A DNA stretch of 64,000 nucleotides from an uncultured Burkholderiales bacterium (GTDB lineage: Bacteria; Pseudomonadota; Gammaproteobacteria; Burkholderiales; Burkholderiaceae): NCBI GenBank assembly GCA_946480465.1, contig CAMLJY010000005.1:93198-157197 (forward strand). The letters run 5' to 3'. The notes beneath the pieces are model-generated. The model ran no database searches, was not told where the DNA came from, and was given only the letters and a program-made list of their open reading frames with translations. Positions 26,501 through 33,828 of the stretch are shown here, piece by piece. Each line of letters starts with the position of its first letter. The stretch's first letter is position 1. The position numbers were made by a program, and so were the translations under genes.

Positions 26501-29500
26501 GCCGCGACCGGCGAGCTCACCACCGCGGCCCGGGGCGGCCCCGCGAACACCGCGGCGCTGGCCTGGAGCAGCGATGGCAGCCTGCTCTTCGCGCTCGGTG
26601 GCGGCACGCTGCACCTGCTGTCCGCCGACGATCTTTCGCCGCTGGGCCGGCAGGAAGGCCTGGCCGGCGCCAGCGCCGTCGCGCTCGTCGCGGCGCCGGG
26701 CGGCGTGGAGCATGTCTACGTCGCCGCCGCCGACGGCACGCTGCGCGTGTTCGAGCACCAGCCCGGCAGCACCGCGCTGGGCCCCGTGGAGACGCTGACC
26801 GAAGGCGTCGGCGGCATCCGCGGCCTGGCCGGTGCCGGCGGGCTGCTGGTGTCGGCGGACGGCTCGCTGGTCTACGTGCTCAGCCGCGGCCAGGCCAGCA
26901 ACACGCTGACGGCCTTCGCGCGGCATGCCGACAGCGGCACCCTGGAGTTCGTGCAGATCCTGCGCGGCGGCGCGGGGCTGTTCGCGCCGGCCGCGCTGGC
27001 CGGCGCGCCCGATGGCCGGGTCTTCCTGGCTTCGGAAGACGGCTTCGGCGCGGCGCGCGGCGGCCTGGCGGCTTTCGCGCAGGCGGCCTCGGGCACGCAG
27101 CAGGCCAAGGGCTTCACGGTGCGCTACGACACGCCCCACACGCTGGCCGGCGGCGCCATCGGAGGCGCCCCGCTGCTCAGCCACCTGGCCCTGCAGACCG
27201 GCGCCGACGACGACCTGATCCGCCAGGTCGAAGCCGCGCCGGTCGGCCAGCTGCTGATCGCCAGCGGCGGCGGGGCCGATGCGGTGGACCTGCTGAACCT
27301 GGGCCCCGCCACGTCGGTGCAGACCGGCGCCGGGGAAGACCGCGTCAGCGCGCGGTCGGACACGCCGGGCTCCGTGCTGCTGTCGGTGGACGCCGGCGCT
27401 GACGCCGACAGCGTGGCGCTGCGTGAACTTGCGTCCGGCAACGCGTGGACCGTCCTGCTCGGCGCCGGCCAGGACGAGATCCAGGTCGCCGGCGAGAAGC
27501 TGCCGGCCACCGCGTCCGTCACGCTGGCCGGCGGGCCCGGCGGCGCCGACGATCGCGACACGCTGTACTTCAGCGCCGGCGATGGCGCCATCGAGCCGCC
27601 CAACGCCGATGACTTCATCGACGGCACGATCCGCGTCGCCGGCGGCGGCCACGGCACGGTGGCCTACACCGGCATCGAAGACATCCCCGGCTTCACGCCC
27701 TCGCGCGCCGCCGTCGGCGGGCCCTACGCAATTGCCGAGGGCGAGGCGCTGGCGCTGCACGCCAGCGACACGGCCGCGACCGGCACCACCATCGTGCGCC
27801 GCAGCTGGGACCTGGACGGCGACGGCCTCTTCGGCGACGCGTCCGGCGCCAGCCCCGTCATCACCTGGAGCGAGCTGGCGGCGCGCGGCCTGGGCGACGA
27901 CGGCCGCCACGAGATCAGCTACGAGGTGACCGACAGTGCCGGCCACGTCAGCTGGGACACCGGGGTGTTGACCATTGGCCGCACCGATCCCGAGTTATCG
28001 GTGACCGGCGGGGCCGAGGCGTGGCTCGGCACCGCCCACACGCTGCACCTGGCCGCTGCCGACCCGGGCGCCGACCGCATCGCCACCTGGCGCATCGACT
28101 GGGGCGACGGCACGCCGGCCGAGCAGTACGCCGGCGACGCGACGACGGCCAGCCACGTCTACCTCCAGCCGGGTCTGTTCACCCCCGCGGTGGTCGCCGG
28201 CGACGAGGACGGCAGCTACCACGCCGCGGTGCCCGCCGTCACCGTGCGGCCGCCGGCGCCCGCCATCACCTCCAGCGGCACCGGCACGCCACTGCGGCTG
28301 CACGAAGGCCAGGGCATCACGCTGCTGGCCGAGGCCGCGGGCGGGCCGCTGGCCGTGCAATGGGACCTCGACGGCGACGGCCGCTACGGCGACGAGCTGC
28401 GCTTCGGCCACGCGGACGGCGCCAGCCTGGTGCTGGCCCCGGCCGACCTGGCCGCGCTGGGCCTGGACGAAGGCCCCGCGGACCGCGGCCTGGGCGTGCG
28501 CGTCGACTACGGCAGCGCCGCTGCGACCGGCAGCGCGATGCTGCACGTGGACAACGCGCCGCCCCAGGGCACGCTCGGCCACGGGCCGGCGCTGCCGGGC
28601 CAGCCGATCACCGAGGGCGGCAGCGCGCTCGTCCGCTTCACCGCGGTGAGCGACCCGTCAGCCGCGGACATGGCCGCGGGCTTGCGCTACTCGTTCGACT
28701 TCGACAACGACGGCAGCTTCGAGCCCGGCTTCATCGGCCTCGCGAGCCCGGAGGTGCTGGTGCCCGCGGGCTTCCTGGCCGATGCCGGCATGCACACCGT
28801 GCGCGCCGTGGTCACCGACCGCGACGGCGGCAGCAGCGAGGCCTTCACCGGCATCCGCGTGGCGGAGGTGGCGCCGACGATCGTCGCCGACGGCGCGGCC
28901 AGCACCCGCGAGGGCGAGAGCTACCGGCTCGACCTGCGCGTCAGCCCCGCCGACCCCGGCCACGACACCATCAGCGGCTGGACCGTGCACTGGGGCGACG
29001 GCCAGACGGAGACGGTGGCGGCGGCCTCCGCCTCGCTGACCCACGTCTTCGCGGACGACGGGCCGGTGACGATCGAGGTGCGCGCCCAGGACGAGGACGG
29101 TGTCTACGCGATAACGCACGATGTACTCGTGCTGAATGCGCCGCCCGTGCTGGCGCTGAGCGGCCCGGCCGGCGTCGAGGAGGGCGCGGCCTACGTGCTC
29201 GGCCTGGCCCATGCCGATCCCGGCGCCGACCGCATCACCCACTGGCGGATCGACTGGGGCGACGGCAGCAGCGAGACCGTGGCCGGCCACCTGCACGAAG
29301 CCCGCCACGCCTATGCCGACGACAGCGCGGGTGCCGCGCTGCAGATCACGGCCGTGGCCCACGACGAAGACGGCGCGACCACCGCCACGCAGTCGGTGAC
29401 GGTGACCAACGTCGCGCCTGCCACCACGCTGTCAGGCATCGGCTCGCCGCCATCGGTGCTGGCTGGCGTGCCCGCCGGCGTGCTGCCGGCCGTCAACGAA

Positions 29501-31216
29501 GGCGCGCGCTTCACGCTGCTGATCGCGCCGGCCACCGACCGCGGCGACGACACCGTCACCCACTACACCATCGACTGGGGCGACGGCACCCCGCCGCAGA
29601 CGGTGGCCGCCCCGCCGGCCGGCGACGATGGCCGCGTGCCGGCGCTGGCCGTGCCGCACGTCTATGCCGATGGCGGTGCGCTGCGCCACGTCAGCGTCGG
29701 GCTGAACGACGAGGACGGCCGCTTCGATGCGGTGGCGGCGCTGGACGTCGACGTGCGCAACGTGGCGCCGCTGGCGCGCATGACCAACTCCACGCAGGAC
29801 GGCGGCATGCCGGTCGCCGCGGGTGGCCTGGCCACGGTCGGCTTCGTCGACGTGGCCGACGCCTCGGCGGCGGACGAGGCGGCCGGCTTCCGCTACAGCT
29901 TCGACTTCGATGGCGACGGCGTGTTCGAGGTCAGCGGCTCGGCGCAGCCCACGGCCGCCGTGCCCGCGGCGCTGCTGACGCCCGGCAGCGTGCTGACGGT
30001 GCACGGCGTCGTCACCGACAAGGACGGCGGCAGCCGCAGCACCAGCACCGGGGTGCGCGTGCAGGCCGGCACGCCGCCGCCCCGGGTGGAGAGCTTCACC
30101 CCCACGGCGACCGGCTTCCGCGTCAGCTTCGACCGGGCCATCGACCCGGGCGTGCTGAACCTGTTCGGCACCGCCGGCGGCGGCCTGGGGCCGGCCGACC
30201 TGACGCTGGTGGGCGCGCGCGGCGGGACGGTGAACGGCTCGATGGTGCTGGACGCCGACGGCCGCGGACTGCGCTTCGTGCGCACCGGCGGCGTGTTGCC
30301 GGCCGACACCTACACCGTGCGGCTGGCCAGCGGCGCGCAGGCATTCACCGACGCCGAGGGCCGCGCGCTCGATGGCGACGGCGACGGTGCGGCCGGCGGC
30401 GACTTCAGCACCAGCTTCACCGTCGGCGCGCCCGGCCGCAGCCTGAGCCTGCCGGACCTGATGCGCGGCCCCGGCCAGGCGCTCGACGCCAGCGCGCCCT
30501 CGCGCGGGGGTGCGTTGCCGCTGGTGCTGTCGGATGGCGCGGGCGTGCGCAGCGTGGAGTTCAGCCTGCGCTACGACCCGTCGCTGCTCGGCATCCCCGC
30601 CAGCGGCGGGCTGCTGGCGGGACCCGGCCTGCCGGCGGGCGCGGTGATCGAACGGCTGGAGGCGCCCGCGGGCGAGCTGCGCGTGCGCATCACCAGCCCG
30701 ACCGCGCTGGCCGCCGGGCCGGTGACGCTGCTGCACATCGCGGCCACCGCCTCGGCCACGGCGCCTTACGGCAGCACCCAGGTGCTGGACCTGGCGGACG
30801 TGTCGATCGACGGGGCCGCGGGCACCGACGACGATGCCGTTCATCTATTGGGTTATTTCGGCGACGCCAACGGCGATGGCGGGTACACCGCCAACGACGT
30901 GCAGCTGCTGCAGCGCGTGATCGTGCGGCTGGACACCGGCTTCGCCGCCTGGCGCAACGTCGACCCGCTGATCGTCGGCGACGTGGCCGGCGGCCGCACG
31001 CTGAACGCCGCCGACGCCGCGGTGCTGCTGCAGGAAGTGAACTTCCTGGCCGGCACCGGCGGCGCCAACCGCCCGGAGATCCCGCCGATCCCGGTCGTGC
31101 CGGTGGCCGCGGCCGGGGCCGCGGCGGACTCCTGGGTCCAGGCCTTCGTCAACGACCTCGGCCGCGACGTGGCCGCCGGGCCGAACGCGGGCCTGCGCCT
31201 GACCGTGGGGCGGTGA
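17513..31216 (+). CDS. Giant LEPR-XLL surface protein with RTX, PKD, cohesin-like and dockerin modules
   Basis: A 4567-residue protein, probably exported. There is no classical signal peptide. The N-terminus is basic and carries LEPMEPRLLLAAD at 66-78, the LEPR-XLL motif found at the start of very large repeat proteins. Modules, by residue: RTX calcium-binding repeats 985-1049 (GGxGxDxL); long beta-repeat regions; two Gly-rich blocks (2240-2367 and 2435-2636); a YncE-like beta-propeller 2866-3190; several PKD domains 3396-4186 with WDLDGDG and IDWGDG motifs; an Ig-like domain 4191-4306; a cohesin-like domain 4323-4443; and a dockerin pair from about 4446 (DANGDGGYTAND canonical, the second loop degenerate). 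The start has a good Shine-Dalgarno sequence (GAAGGG, 7-base spacing); an in-frame ATG at 17462 is an alternative. The genes downstream form its likely export system. Ligand and function are unknown. Confidence 0.9.
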   Translation: MRTRNTGPEGGEGQHSTLPTLSEIFNGPLAERMRALVRRRRQARAGLPVRQPPAGGTPRPPHPPRLEPMEPRLLLAADLGVIDAASFVAYFDSVQAQLDSEVFAAPVPLIGTQLAQLPSGRIAQNLADALQGFSIARTPGTAVSAADVTAALRTSLGSLIQGDAIAVSSAPGSTEVQFTLTLAGHSAERIDVDLALGADPLISPRLGIADEVSLSLDWQFDLAFGVLQDAQTLQTRMYFGTGAADELKLDNLRAVLDGGSDGSFAAKGTAGVFGALIRQDQGTPATDDAAAVAPLPSQFSGSYRIDLSGGGSDRRVSLEEMASLRAVGRLNGLAEVHLDLDASLVPDFADVSDSDRVFNLGVESDVLMRQVFTEAVTTADQFGDPMVLSYSNVRLDLGKFFSGFFDPAVEFLQTALTPFEPIVDFLTLPIPVLSDIGEAVGYGSITPIDLGILTTPFSDLSAEQKNATLDKLTRAKFVLGVLNAFLDLKPVGEGLPDTVDLGDLSLQLTGNSRNSGFRPLKTEVQKEETNKDVVGDIAKSQDPAAKTFSNGYATLNGNLTLPFLNDPAEVLKMLRGDTSPELINFGLDLDFGYTFGRDFVIPPLPILNARLQFDIGAALNLDAGYDLTGAAHLVRSLDFSSEAALQQSVKDNLHRLRDGLYFDDHFGEDAPDDLQDGDRGTSTVNSDFGPDDSDHPELTLFAKMSAGASVGGDIFIAEFDAGVDVFFDTSVFLDFNDLPEPEPGEDAQADYVHDLLVGDPTEVPDTPYVYDGRVRLDELALVAQADPFGVLNSSGALTAGLEAFVNASVGFGPFKVTLLNETFTLVSVNIFDFDIHKLSDAQVLAGQVLRPPVLGEVADGTLRLFMGEDSGARRRNTAPNRSGDEAAAGGVIVDEGYRITSLGLTDPARPEGGETLLVTYLVFEDGERVERARQTFTGVHRITADAGMGDDYLVVDDEVRAAVHFDGGGGADILSSEGGGAAELIGGEGNDLLIGGAGHDLLDGGAGDDVLEGGAGRDRLLGAEGDDRLDGGLDDDLLAGGAGGDTYAWSAGQGTDSFSEAAGAGGTDRITITGSAAADVFELASVSRDGGSAVQLTAREASGSAAVLLIDDIEEIAVNAGAGADEFTVGELSGTDVRQLAIDLAAPGAVGSDADGDHVVFAGTAGADTLVVEGVVASFVRTDFASHPGGGTSTPVDKPAVQLSDTTPGRESRFFIINSSPERDTLEVRGQGGDDTLTLSAGSAGIGVAGLIGVTLDGGEGDDLLVAAFDDATLQGGTGQDTLRVQGDGQASIGSSMLALFPAELQVSRTSAGGVPVADRLVHGGVEAYELMLPSEGSGSDLRVVGTMAGSLVIQASSGSNRIALESIAGPATVRLAGGSNAVTVGRDGSLAGIVGDLQVQGGSGRDTLTFDASAEVAGQSLRIEPDAITGASFGAGALRYDAGVDSVELRLGLGADEVIVPALTRHVIVDTGAGSDRVQATLAGAPTGQPGAPGLDTRAAEQVDFANEGNAASTDWLITANQLRAGHPGVLDPLVPGAYDQVLLQTSGAQQVTLALGDGPGADRLRVWDLATPTQVLLRGGDDEVIIGDDRAGARRALADLDAVLRLDGGSSAESSGDSLRLDDRSNTLAGGSDPALPSLVLGPQAISGIAMGTQARIEHAGFGTLAVALADTPDNVRVLDTSVPTVLDLGGGDDRLVIEQASAGSASAPGIGVELGAGNDHATVLGGTGLSIGGGADGDTLVFDVSTLTAPSTGGSLRDDGSRGRLSGLGPIGDVRFDGIESAEVELGRNSDAFEIGITTPGLTVAVRGRGGDDVLKVVRLPTAEFDGGSGVDTVVLDIPAAPWALEDTPAGPRPVHAALIDHLNVTAESLHIDNRQYAGRVDWRIVDGVVSAADPDGVAAPIALAFADAADQVRIVGGAGAGGLADDSLVVTATSNPMDATLDGNRIELLAGRVVLERIGSADGYAGLQAAIDFDELPAAAAAYTENGFSISANTGLLRDARFGPALGAAAAGTVYTVQSSAGNAFAFHALDLAAPGAVAGGSVLLTGTTVNGSTVTQTLSFAAGEPFSTRSISLALAPGFAALRTLRIDLGAASGILLDNLVLRETLAYSGAATVAASPVPSTRFTDDPATPVDESVFDLWFLGAQSGGAVVVDYSRNGLFDRHLQFGSGSLFFGVPLAVESLPGAVTRFSFAGDLALPAGTTVRVLDDRAVSVWADDISVGANVRFDVAALNQSAGAGGGRGGGNGTAGAAGSGGVDGGNGGAGNGGTGGAGGTGTGAGGAPGLGTANGGGGNWGVGVEAGGGGGGGGGAGAHVSGAGAGGSGGGGGSGFAGGLGQGGGSGQADATGFGTTAAGGGAGVGTVQVTVTRRFFGLPAPSYDIFQPWQGNTDSAPAGYVVAPLGYTVSLPYNGSVTVSHFPFIDTYTTHGAAGLGAGGGGAGGGGGAGGASNEGDGGNGGNGADGTAGGAGAAGRAGSNAGTGDALSGGAGGSAGGGGAGGGRGGGGGGGGGGGGDLGFFSTGGGGGGGGGGQGGVGGRGGAGGAGGGGGGALELHAQGRLEFASGTQASARGGSGGAGSTGVAGSTGSGPTSRQLGADDGGDGGFGGTGGAGGAGGAGGGGGGGAGGTIRLVGSVLDAQPLVVDTRGGAGGLSPATGLGAPAGGVGRLVLGSNDGGGDPAIANRLGDQAPDRSAAPRAANPFNGGVATPLIAGLPAGAAAFGLLGPEVTAATLGLGAPGPADLFAVLRLDADDPRVPDSVRARYQGFDAVFFVNLSDVPLVDPRIGLNGQAPAALMQSVLGGTQALAALAPHQVWMTLVPDDTPAVSVSAAAFGNGAVTPLQHQALALGAPRVVQVAVPPAPAPQLLAGLQALALDATGTRIYAVDAADGALLVVDAATLALRQHFGDGADGITSLAGSRGVAVAPGGEQVFVVSEGDRRLSVFDRDASGDLAFRTANAGFSADAVHEHIAVHPGGQLVATAGADGVAVYRRDAATGELTTAARGGPANTAALAWSSDGSLLFALGGGTLHLLSADDLSPLGRQEGLAGASAVALVAAPGGVEHVYVAAADGTLRVFEHQPGSTALGPVETLTEGVGGIRGLAGAGGLLVSADGSLVYVLSRGQASNTLTAFARHADSGTLEFVQILRGGAGLFAPAALAGAPDGRVFLASEDGFGAARGGLAAFAQAASGTQQAKGFTVRYDTPHTLAGGAIGGAPLLSHLALQTGADDDLIRQVEAAPVGQLLIASGGGADAVDLLNLGPATSVQTGAGEDRVSARSDTPGSVLLSVDAGADADSVALRELASGNAWTVLLGAGQDEIQVAGEKLPATASVTLAGGPGGADDRDTLYFSAGDGAIEPPNADDFIDGTIRVAGGGHGTVAYTGIEDIPGFTPSRAAVGGPYAIAEGEALALHASDTAATGTTIVRRSWDLDGDGLFGDASGASPVITWSELAARGLGDDGRHEISYEVTDSAGHVSWDTGVLTIGRTDPELSVTGGAEAWLGTAHTLHLAAADPGADRIATWRIDWGDGTPAEQYAGDATTASHVYLQPGLFTPAVVAGDEDGSYHAAVPAVTVRPPAPAITSSGTGTPLRLHEGQGITLLAEAAGGPLAVQWDLDGDGRYGDELRFGHADGASLVLAPADLAALGLDEGPADRGLGVRVDYGSAAATGSAMLHVDNAPPQGTLGHGPALPGQPITEGGSALVRFTAVSDPSAADMAAGLRYSFDFDNDGSFEPGFIGLASPEVLVPAGFLADAGMHTVRAVVTDRDGGSSEAFTGIRVAEVAPTIVADGAASTREGESYRLDLRVSPADPGHDTISGWTVHWGDGQTETVAAASASLTHVFADDGPVTIEVRAQDEDGVYAITHDVLVLNAPPVLALSGPAGVEEGAAYVLGLAHADPGADRITHWRIDWGDGSSETVAGHLHEARHAYADDSAGAALQITAVAHDEDGATTATQSVTVTNVAPATTLSGIGSPPSVLAGVPAGVLPAVNEGARFTLLIAPATDRGDDTVTHYTIDWGDGTPPQTVAAPPAGDDGRVPALAVPHVYADGGALRHVSVGLNDEDGRFDAVAALDVDVRNVAPLARMTNSTQDGGMPVAAGGLATVGFVDVADASAADEAAGFRYSFDFDGDGVFEVSGSAQPTAAVPAALLTPGSVLTVHGVVTDKDGGSRSTSTGVRVQAGTPPPRVESFTPTATGFRVSFDRAIDPGVLNLFGTAGGGLGPADLTLVGARGGTVNGSMVLDADGRGLRFVRTGGVLPADTYTVRLASGAQAFTDAEGRALDGDGDGAAGGDFSTSFTVGAPGRSLSLPDLMRGPGQALDASAPSRGGALPLVLSDGAGVRSVEFSLRYDPSLLGIPASGGLLAGPGLPAGAVIERLEAPAGELRVRITSPTALAAGPVTLLHIAATASATAPYGSTQVLDLADVSIDGAAGTDDDAVHLLGYFGDANGDGGYTANDVQLLQRVIVRLDTGFAAWRNVDPLIVGDVAGGRTLNAADAAVLLQEVNFLAGTGGANRPEIPPIPVVPVAAAGAAADSWVQAFVNDLGRDVAAGPNAGLRLTVGR
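24230..24610 (+). repeat. Gly-rich low-complexity block 1 in the giant gene
   Basis: Runs of GGC/GGT codons encode Gly-Gly-Ala/Asn/Ser repeats resembling PE_PGRS or elastic surface proteins. No fixed repeat length is obvious. Such DNA is prone to slippage and assembly error, but the frame stays open throughout. Confidence 0.8.
24815..25420 (+). repeat. Gly-rich low-complexity block 2 in the giant gene
   Basis: A second and longer Gly-rich block, separated from the first by about 200 bases of normal beta-type sequence. Near 25030-25065 it holds an uninterrupted run of about ten Gly codons. The same caution on slippage applies. Confidence 0.8.
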
Positions 31217-31236
31217 ACATGCGATCCGAAGCGGAA

Positions 31237-31250
31237 TTGACCAAACGCAG
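31237..31250 (+). promoter_or_regulatory. Fnr-type box for the export operon
   Basis: TTGACCAAACGCAG matches the layout with one mismatch in the last base. A -10-like GAACAT lies at 31273-31278, 29.5 bases from the centre. It sits just after the giant gene's stop and before 31315, so the five downstream genes probably have their own regulated promoter. Confidence 0.5.
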
Positions 31251-31314
31251 GAATGCCGCCGCGGCCGCGCGGGAACATGCCGGGGCAGCTGGCCGTGGGC
31301 CAGGGAGAGGCAGC

Positions 31315-31911
31315 ATGAACCTTCGGACAGTGCAGCGGGCCGCCACGGCGCTCGCGCTGGCAGGCGCCGCCGCGGCAGCGGGCGCCGGAACGGTGAGCCT
31401 CGGCTTCACGCCCGGGTCGCCCTTCGCGGTGGGCGACACCGTGACGCTCACGGTCGCCGACACCCGGCCGCGCGACATGTTCGACGCCACGGCCGGTTTT
31501 GCCGCGGCCGATTTCCTGCTGCAGTACGACAGCGCGGCGCTGCGGTTCGTCGCGCTGGGCTACGCCGACTGGATCGGCGCGGCCGCGGGCTTCTTCGCCG
31601 ACGGCAATGGCGACGTGGCCGGCGAGGTGCGCGTCACGATGGCCGGCATCGAGGAAACCGAACTGCCCGCGACGGCGGCCGAGCTCTTCCGCGTCCGGTT
31701 CACGGTGCTCGAGGCGCCCGGCGGCGCGGTCACGCTGTCGTCGCCGTTCGATCCCCCGACCTACGCCTTCCAGCCCCCCGTGCCGCTCACCTTCGAGATC
31801 GGCACCGTGCCGCTGCCGCCGACGCTGCCGCTGGCCCTGGTGGCGCTGGCCGCGCTGGCTGCCGTGCGCTCGCGCCGGCCGGCGCCGGCTGCCGTGCCAC
31901 GCGGCTGCTGA
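31315..31911 (+). CDS. Small cohesin-like protein with PEP-CTERM-type tail
   Basis: A 198-residue exported protein. The signal peptide covers residues 1-24. The body follows the cohesin pattern: an opening strand TVSLGFTPGSPFAVGDTVTLTV, a middle motif FLLQYDSAALRF and a closing strand where VTLSS appears. The tail reads VPLPPT, a hydrophobic segment, then RSRR, which is a variant of the PEP-CTERM sorting signal (VPLP forms are known), so exosortase processing or membrane anchoring is likely. The start has a strong Shine-Dalgarno sequence (GGGAGAGG). It lies directly after the giant gene, whose C-terminus ends in a dockerin. Because cohesins bind dockerins, this protein could be the anchor for the giant protein; that is an inference. 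It is followed by four export-related genes. Confidence 0.8.
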   Translation: MNLRTVQRAATALALAGAAAAAGAGTVSLGFTPGSPFAVGDTVTLTVADTRPRDMFDATAGFAAADFLLQYDSAALRFVALGYADWIGAAAGFFADGNGDVAGEVRVTMAGIEETELPATAAELFRVRFTVLEAPGGAVTLSSPFDPPTYAFQPPVPLTFEIGTVPLPPTLPLALVALAALAAVRSRRPAPAAVPRGC

Positions 31912-31938
31912 GTACCCGCCGCGCGCGCCGCCAGCCCG

Positions 31939-33810
31939 ATGCCTGGCACCGCCTCCGTCTTCACACTGCCGGACGATGGCGGCACGCGGGCCGAATCGGC
32001 CGCCTGGGCGCGTTTTGCCGGTGCCGGCGATGCCGGCGAGTTCCACGGCAGCTGGCTCGCGCTGCTGTGCCTGCAGGTGCCGCAGCTGCGCGCGGCCGTG
32101 CTGCTGCTGGGCGAGCAGGAGGCGGGCCCCTTCACCGTCGCGGCCGCCTGGCCCGATCCACGGCGCGACCTGACCCACCTGGGCCCCGCCGCGCAGCGCA
32201 CGCTGGAGTCGCGCCGCGGCCTGGCCACCGCGCCGGACGGCGGCGAGGCGGCGCCGGAAGGACCGGCGCACGTCGGCTACCCGCTGTTGCTCGATGGGCG
32301 CCTGATGGGCGCCGTGGTCTTCGACCTCGGTGCCGGCGCACCGGGTGAGCTGCAGCGCGCGCTGCGGCGCATCCACTGGGCCAGCGCCTGGATGATCGAC
32401 CGCTTCCGGCAGCAGGCCTTCGCGGTCCTGGAAGCCGAGCGCGCGCGGCTGGCCCAGGTGTCCGGGCTGATGGCCACGGCGCTGCAGCAGCGGCCGTTGG
32501 GCGCCTCGGCGCTGGCCGTGGCCGACGAGCTGGCCGCCGGCCTGGCCAGCGACCGCGTGGCCGTGGGCTTCGAGGACGACGACCGCATCGTGCCGCTGGC
32601 GCTGTCGCACACCGCGCACTTCGATGCGCGCTCGGACCTGGTCCGGGCCCTGGGCGACGCGATGGACGAGGTGCTGGACCTCGGCTGCCCGGTGCAGCTG
32701 CCGCGGCCGCCGGACGACGAGCGCGGCACCCTCGCGCACGAGCAGGCGGCCCGCACGCTGGGCTGCCAGGCCATGCTGACGGTGCCGCTGGTGCACGAAG
32801 GCAGCACCATCGGCGCCATCACCTTCGAACGCAGCCGGCCGGCGAGCCGGCCCTTCGGCGCCGCCGAGCAGGCGGTGGCCGCGGCGGCGGGATTGATGCT
32901 GGGCCCGCTGTGGGCCTTGCAGCGGCGCCTGGAGCGGCCCTGGCCGCGGCGCCTGCGCGATGCGGTGCAGCACGCGCTGCGCACGCTGGCCGGGCCGCGG
33001 CGCCCGGGCCTGAAGCTGGCGGGGGCCACCGGCACCCTGCTGCTGGCGGCGCTGGCCCTGTGGCCGGCCGACCACCGGGTGGCGGCGCGCAGCGTCGTGG
33101 AAGGGGCGACGCAGCGCGCGGCCGTCGCCCCGTTCGATGGCTTCATCGCCGAGAGCCTGGTGCGCGCCGGCGACACGGTGCGGCAGGGCCAGCCGCTGGC
33201 GCGCCTGGAAGACCGCGACCTGCGGCTGGAACGCTCGCGCTGGCAGGCCGAGGCCGAGCAGGCCCGGCGCAAGGCGCAGGTGGCGCTGGCGCAGGCCGAC
33301 CGCGGCAGCCTGGGCGTGCTGGCCGCCCAGGCGCAGCAGGCCGAGGCCCAGCTCGCGCTGCTGGAGGAGCGGCTGGCGCGCGCGCAGCTGGTGGCGCCCT
33401 TCGATGCGGTGGTGGTGGGCGGCGACCTCAGCCAGTCCGTCGGCGCGCCGGTGGAGCAGGGACGCGTCCTTTACGAGTTGGCGCCGCTGCAGGGCTTCCG
33501 CGTCGTCCTGCAGGTGGACGAGCGCGACATCGCCCGCCTGGCCATCGGTCAGCGTGGCGAGATGGTGCTGGCCAGCCTGCCGGACCGTGCGCTGCCCTTC
33601 ACCGTCAGCACCATCACCTCGGTGGCCACGGCGCACGAGGGGCGCAACGTGTTCCGCGTCGAGGCCAGCCTGCCCGATGCGCCGGCGCGGCTGCGGCCGG
33701 GCATGGAAGGCGTCGGCAAGGTCGTGGTCGGCCGGCGCAGCCTGCTGTGGATCTGGACGCACGGCCTGCTGGACTGGGCGCGCCTGGCGCTGTGGGCCTG
33801 GTGGCCCTGA
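31939..33810 (+). CDS. GAF-domain HlyD-family membrane adaptor
   Basis: A 623-residue protein joining a cytoplasmic sensor-like half to a periplasmic adaptor half. Two GAF-like regions occupy about residues 30-160 and 175-330 (the second has SDRVAVGFED and MLTVPLVHEGSTIGAITFER). A membrane segment lies near 358-374 (GTLLLAALALW). The second half is a membrane-fusion-protein module: a lipoyl-like half (APFDGFIAESLVRAGDTVRQGQPLARLEDRDL), a coiled-coil hairpin rich in Ala, Gln and Glu, the second lipoyl half (VAPFDAVVVGG) and a beta-barrel domain. A short hydrophobic C-terminus (LLWIWTHGLLDW) follows. It starts 27 bases after the cohesin-like gene and is 18 bases from the next gene, so it belongs to one operon. 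The GAF regions may bind a ligand or a partner; no ligand residues are recognised. Confidence 0.85.
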   Translation: MPGTASVFTLPDDGGTRAESAAWARFAGAGDAGEFHGSWLALLCLQVPQLRAAVLLLGEQEAGPFTVAAAWPDPRRDLTHLGPAAQRTLESRRGLATAPDGGEAAPEGPAHVGYPLLLDGRLMGAVVFDLGAGAPGELQRALRRIHWASAWMIDRFRQQAFAVLEAERARLAQVSGLMATALQQRPLGASALAVADELAAGLASDRVAVGFEDDDRIVPLALSHTAHFDARSDLVRALGDAMDEVLDLGCPVQLPRPPDDERGTLAHEQAARTLGCQAMLTVPLVHEGSTIGAITFERSRPASRPFGAAEQAVAAAAGLMLGPLWALQRRLERPWPRRLRDAVQHALRTLAGPRRPGLKLAGATGTLLLAALALWPADHRVAARSVVEGATQRAAVAPFDGFIAESLVRAGDTVRQGQPLARLEDRDLRLERSRWQAEAEQARRKAQVALAQADRGSLGVLAAQAQQAEAQLALLEERLARAQLVAPFDAVVVGGDLSQSVGAPVEQGRVLYELAPLQGFRVVLQVDERDIARLAIGQRGEMVLASLPDRALPFTVSTITSVATAHEGRNVFRVEASLPDAPARLRPGMEGVGKVVVGRRSLLWIWTHGLLDWARLALWAWWP

Positions 33811-33828
33811 ACCCGCGGTGAAACGCCC

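Noticed and set aside
24002..27946. A 1314-codon open frame on the minus strand inside the giant gene
   Set aside because: It is the antisense of the Gly-rich and propeller regions (Ala/Ala/Thr and Arg runs), with no credible start or domain.
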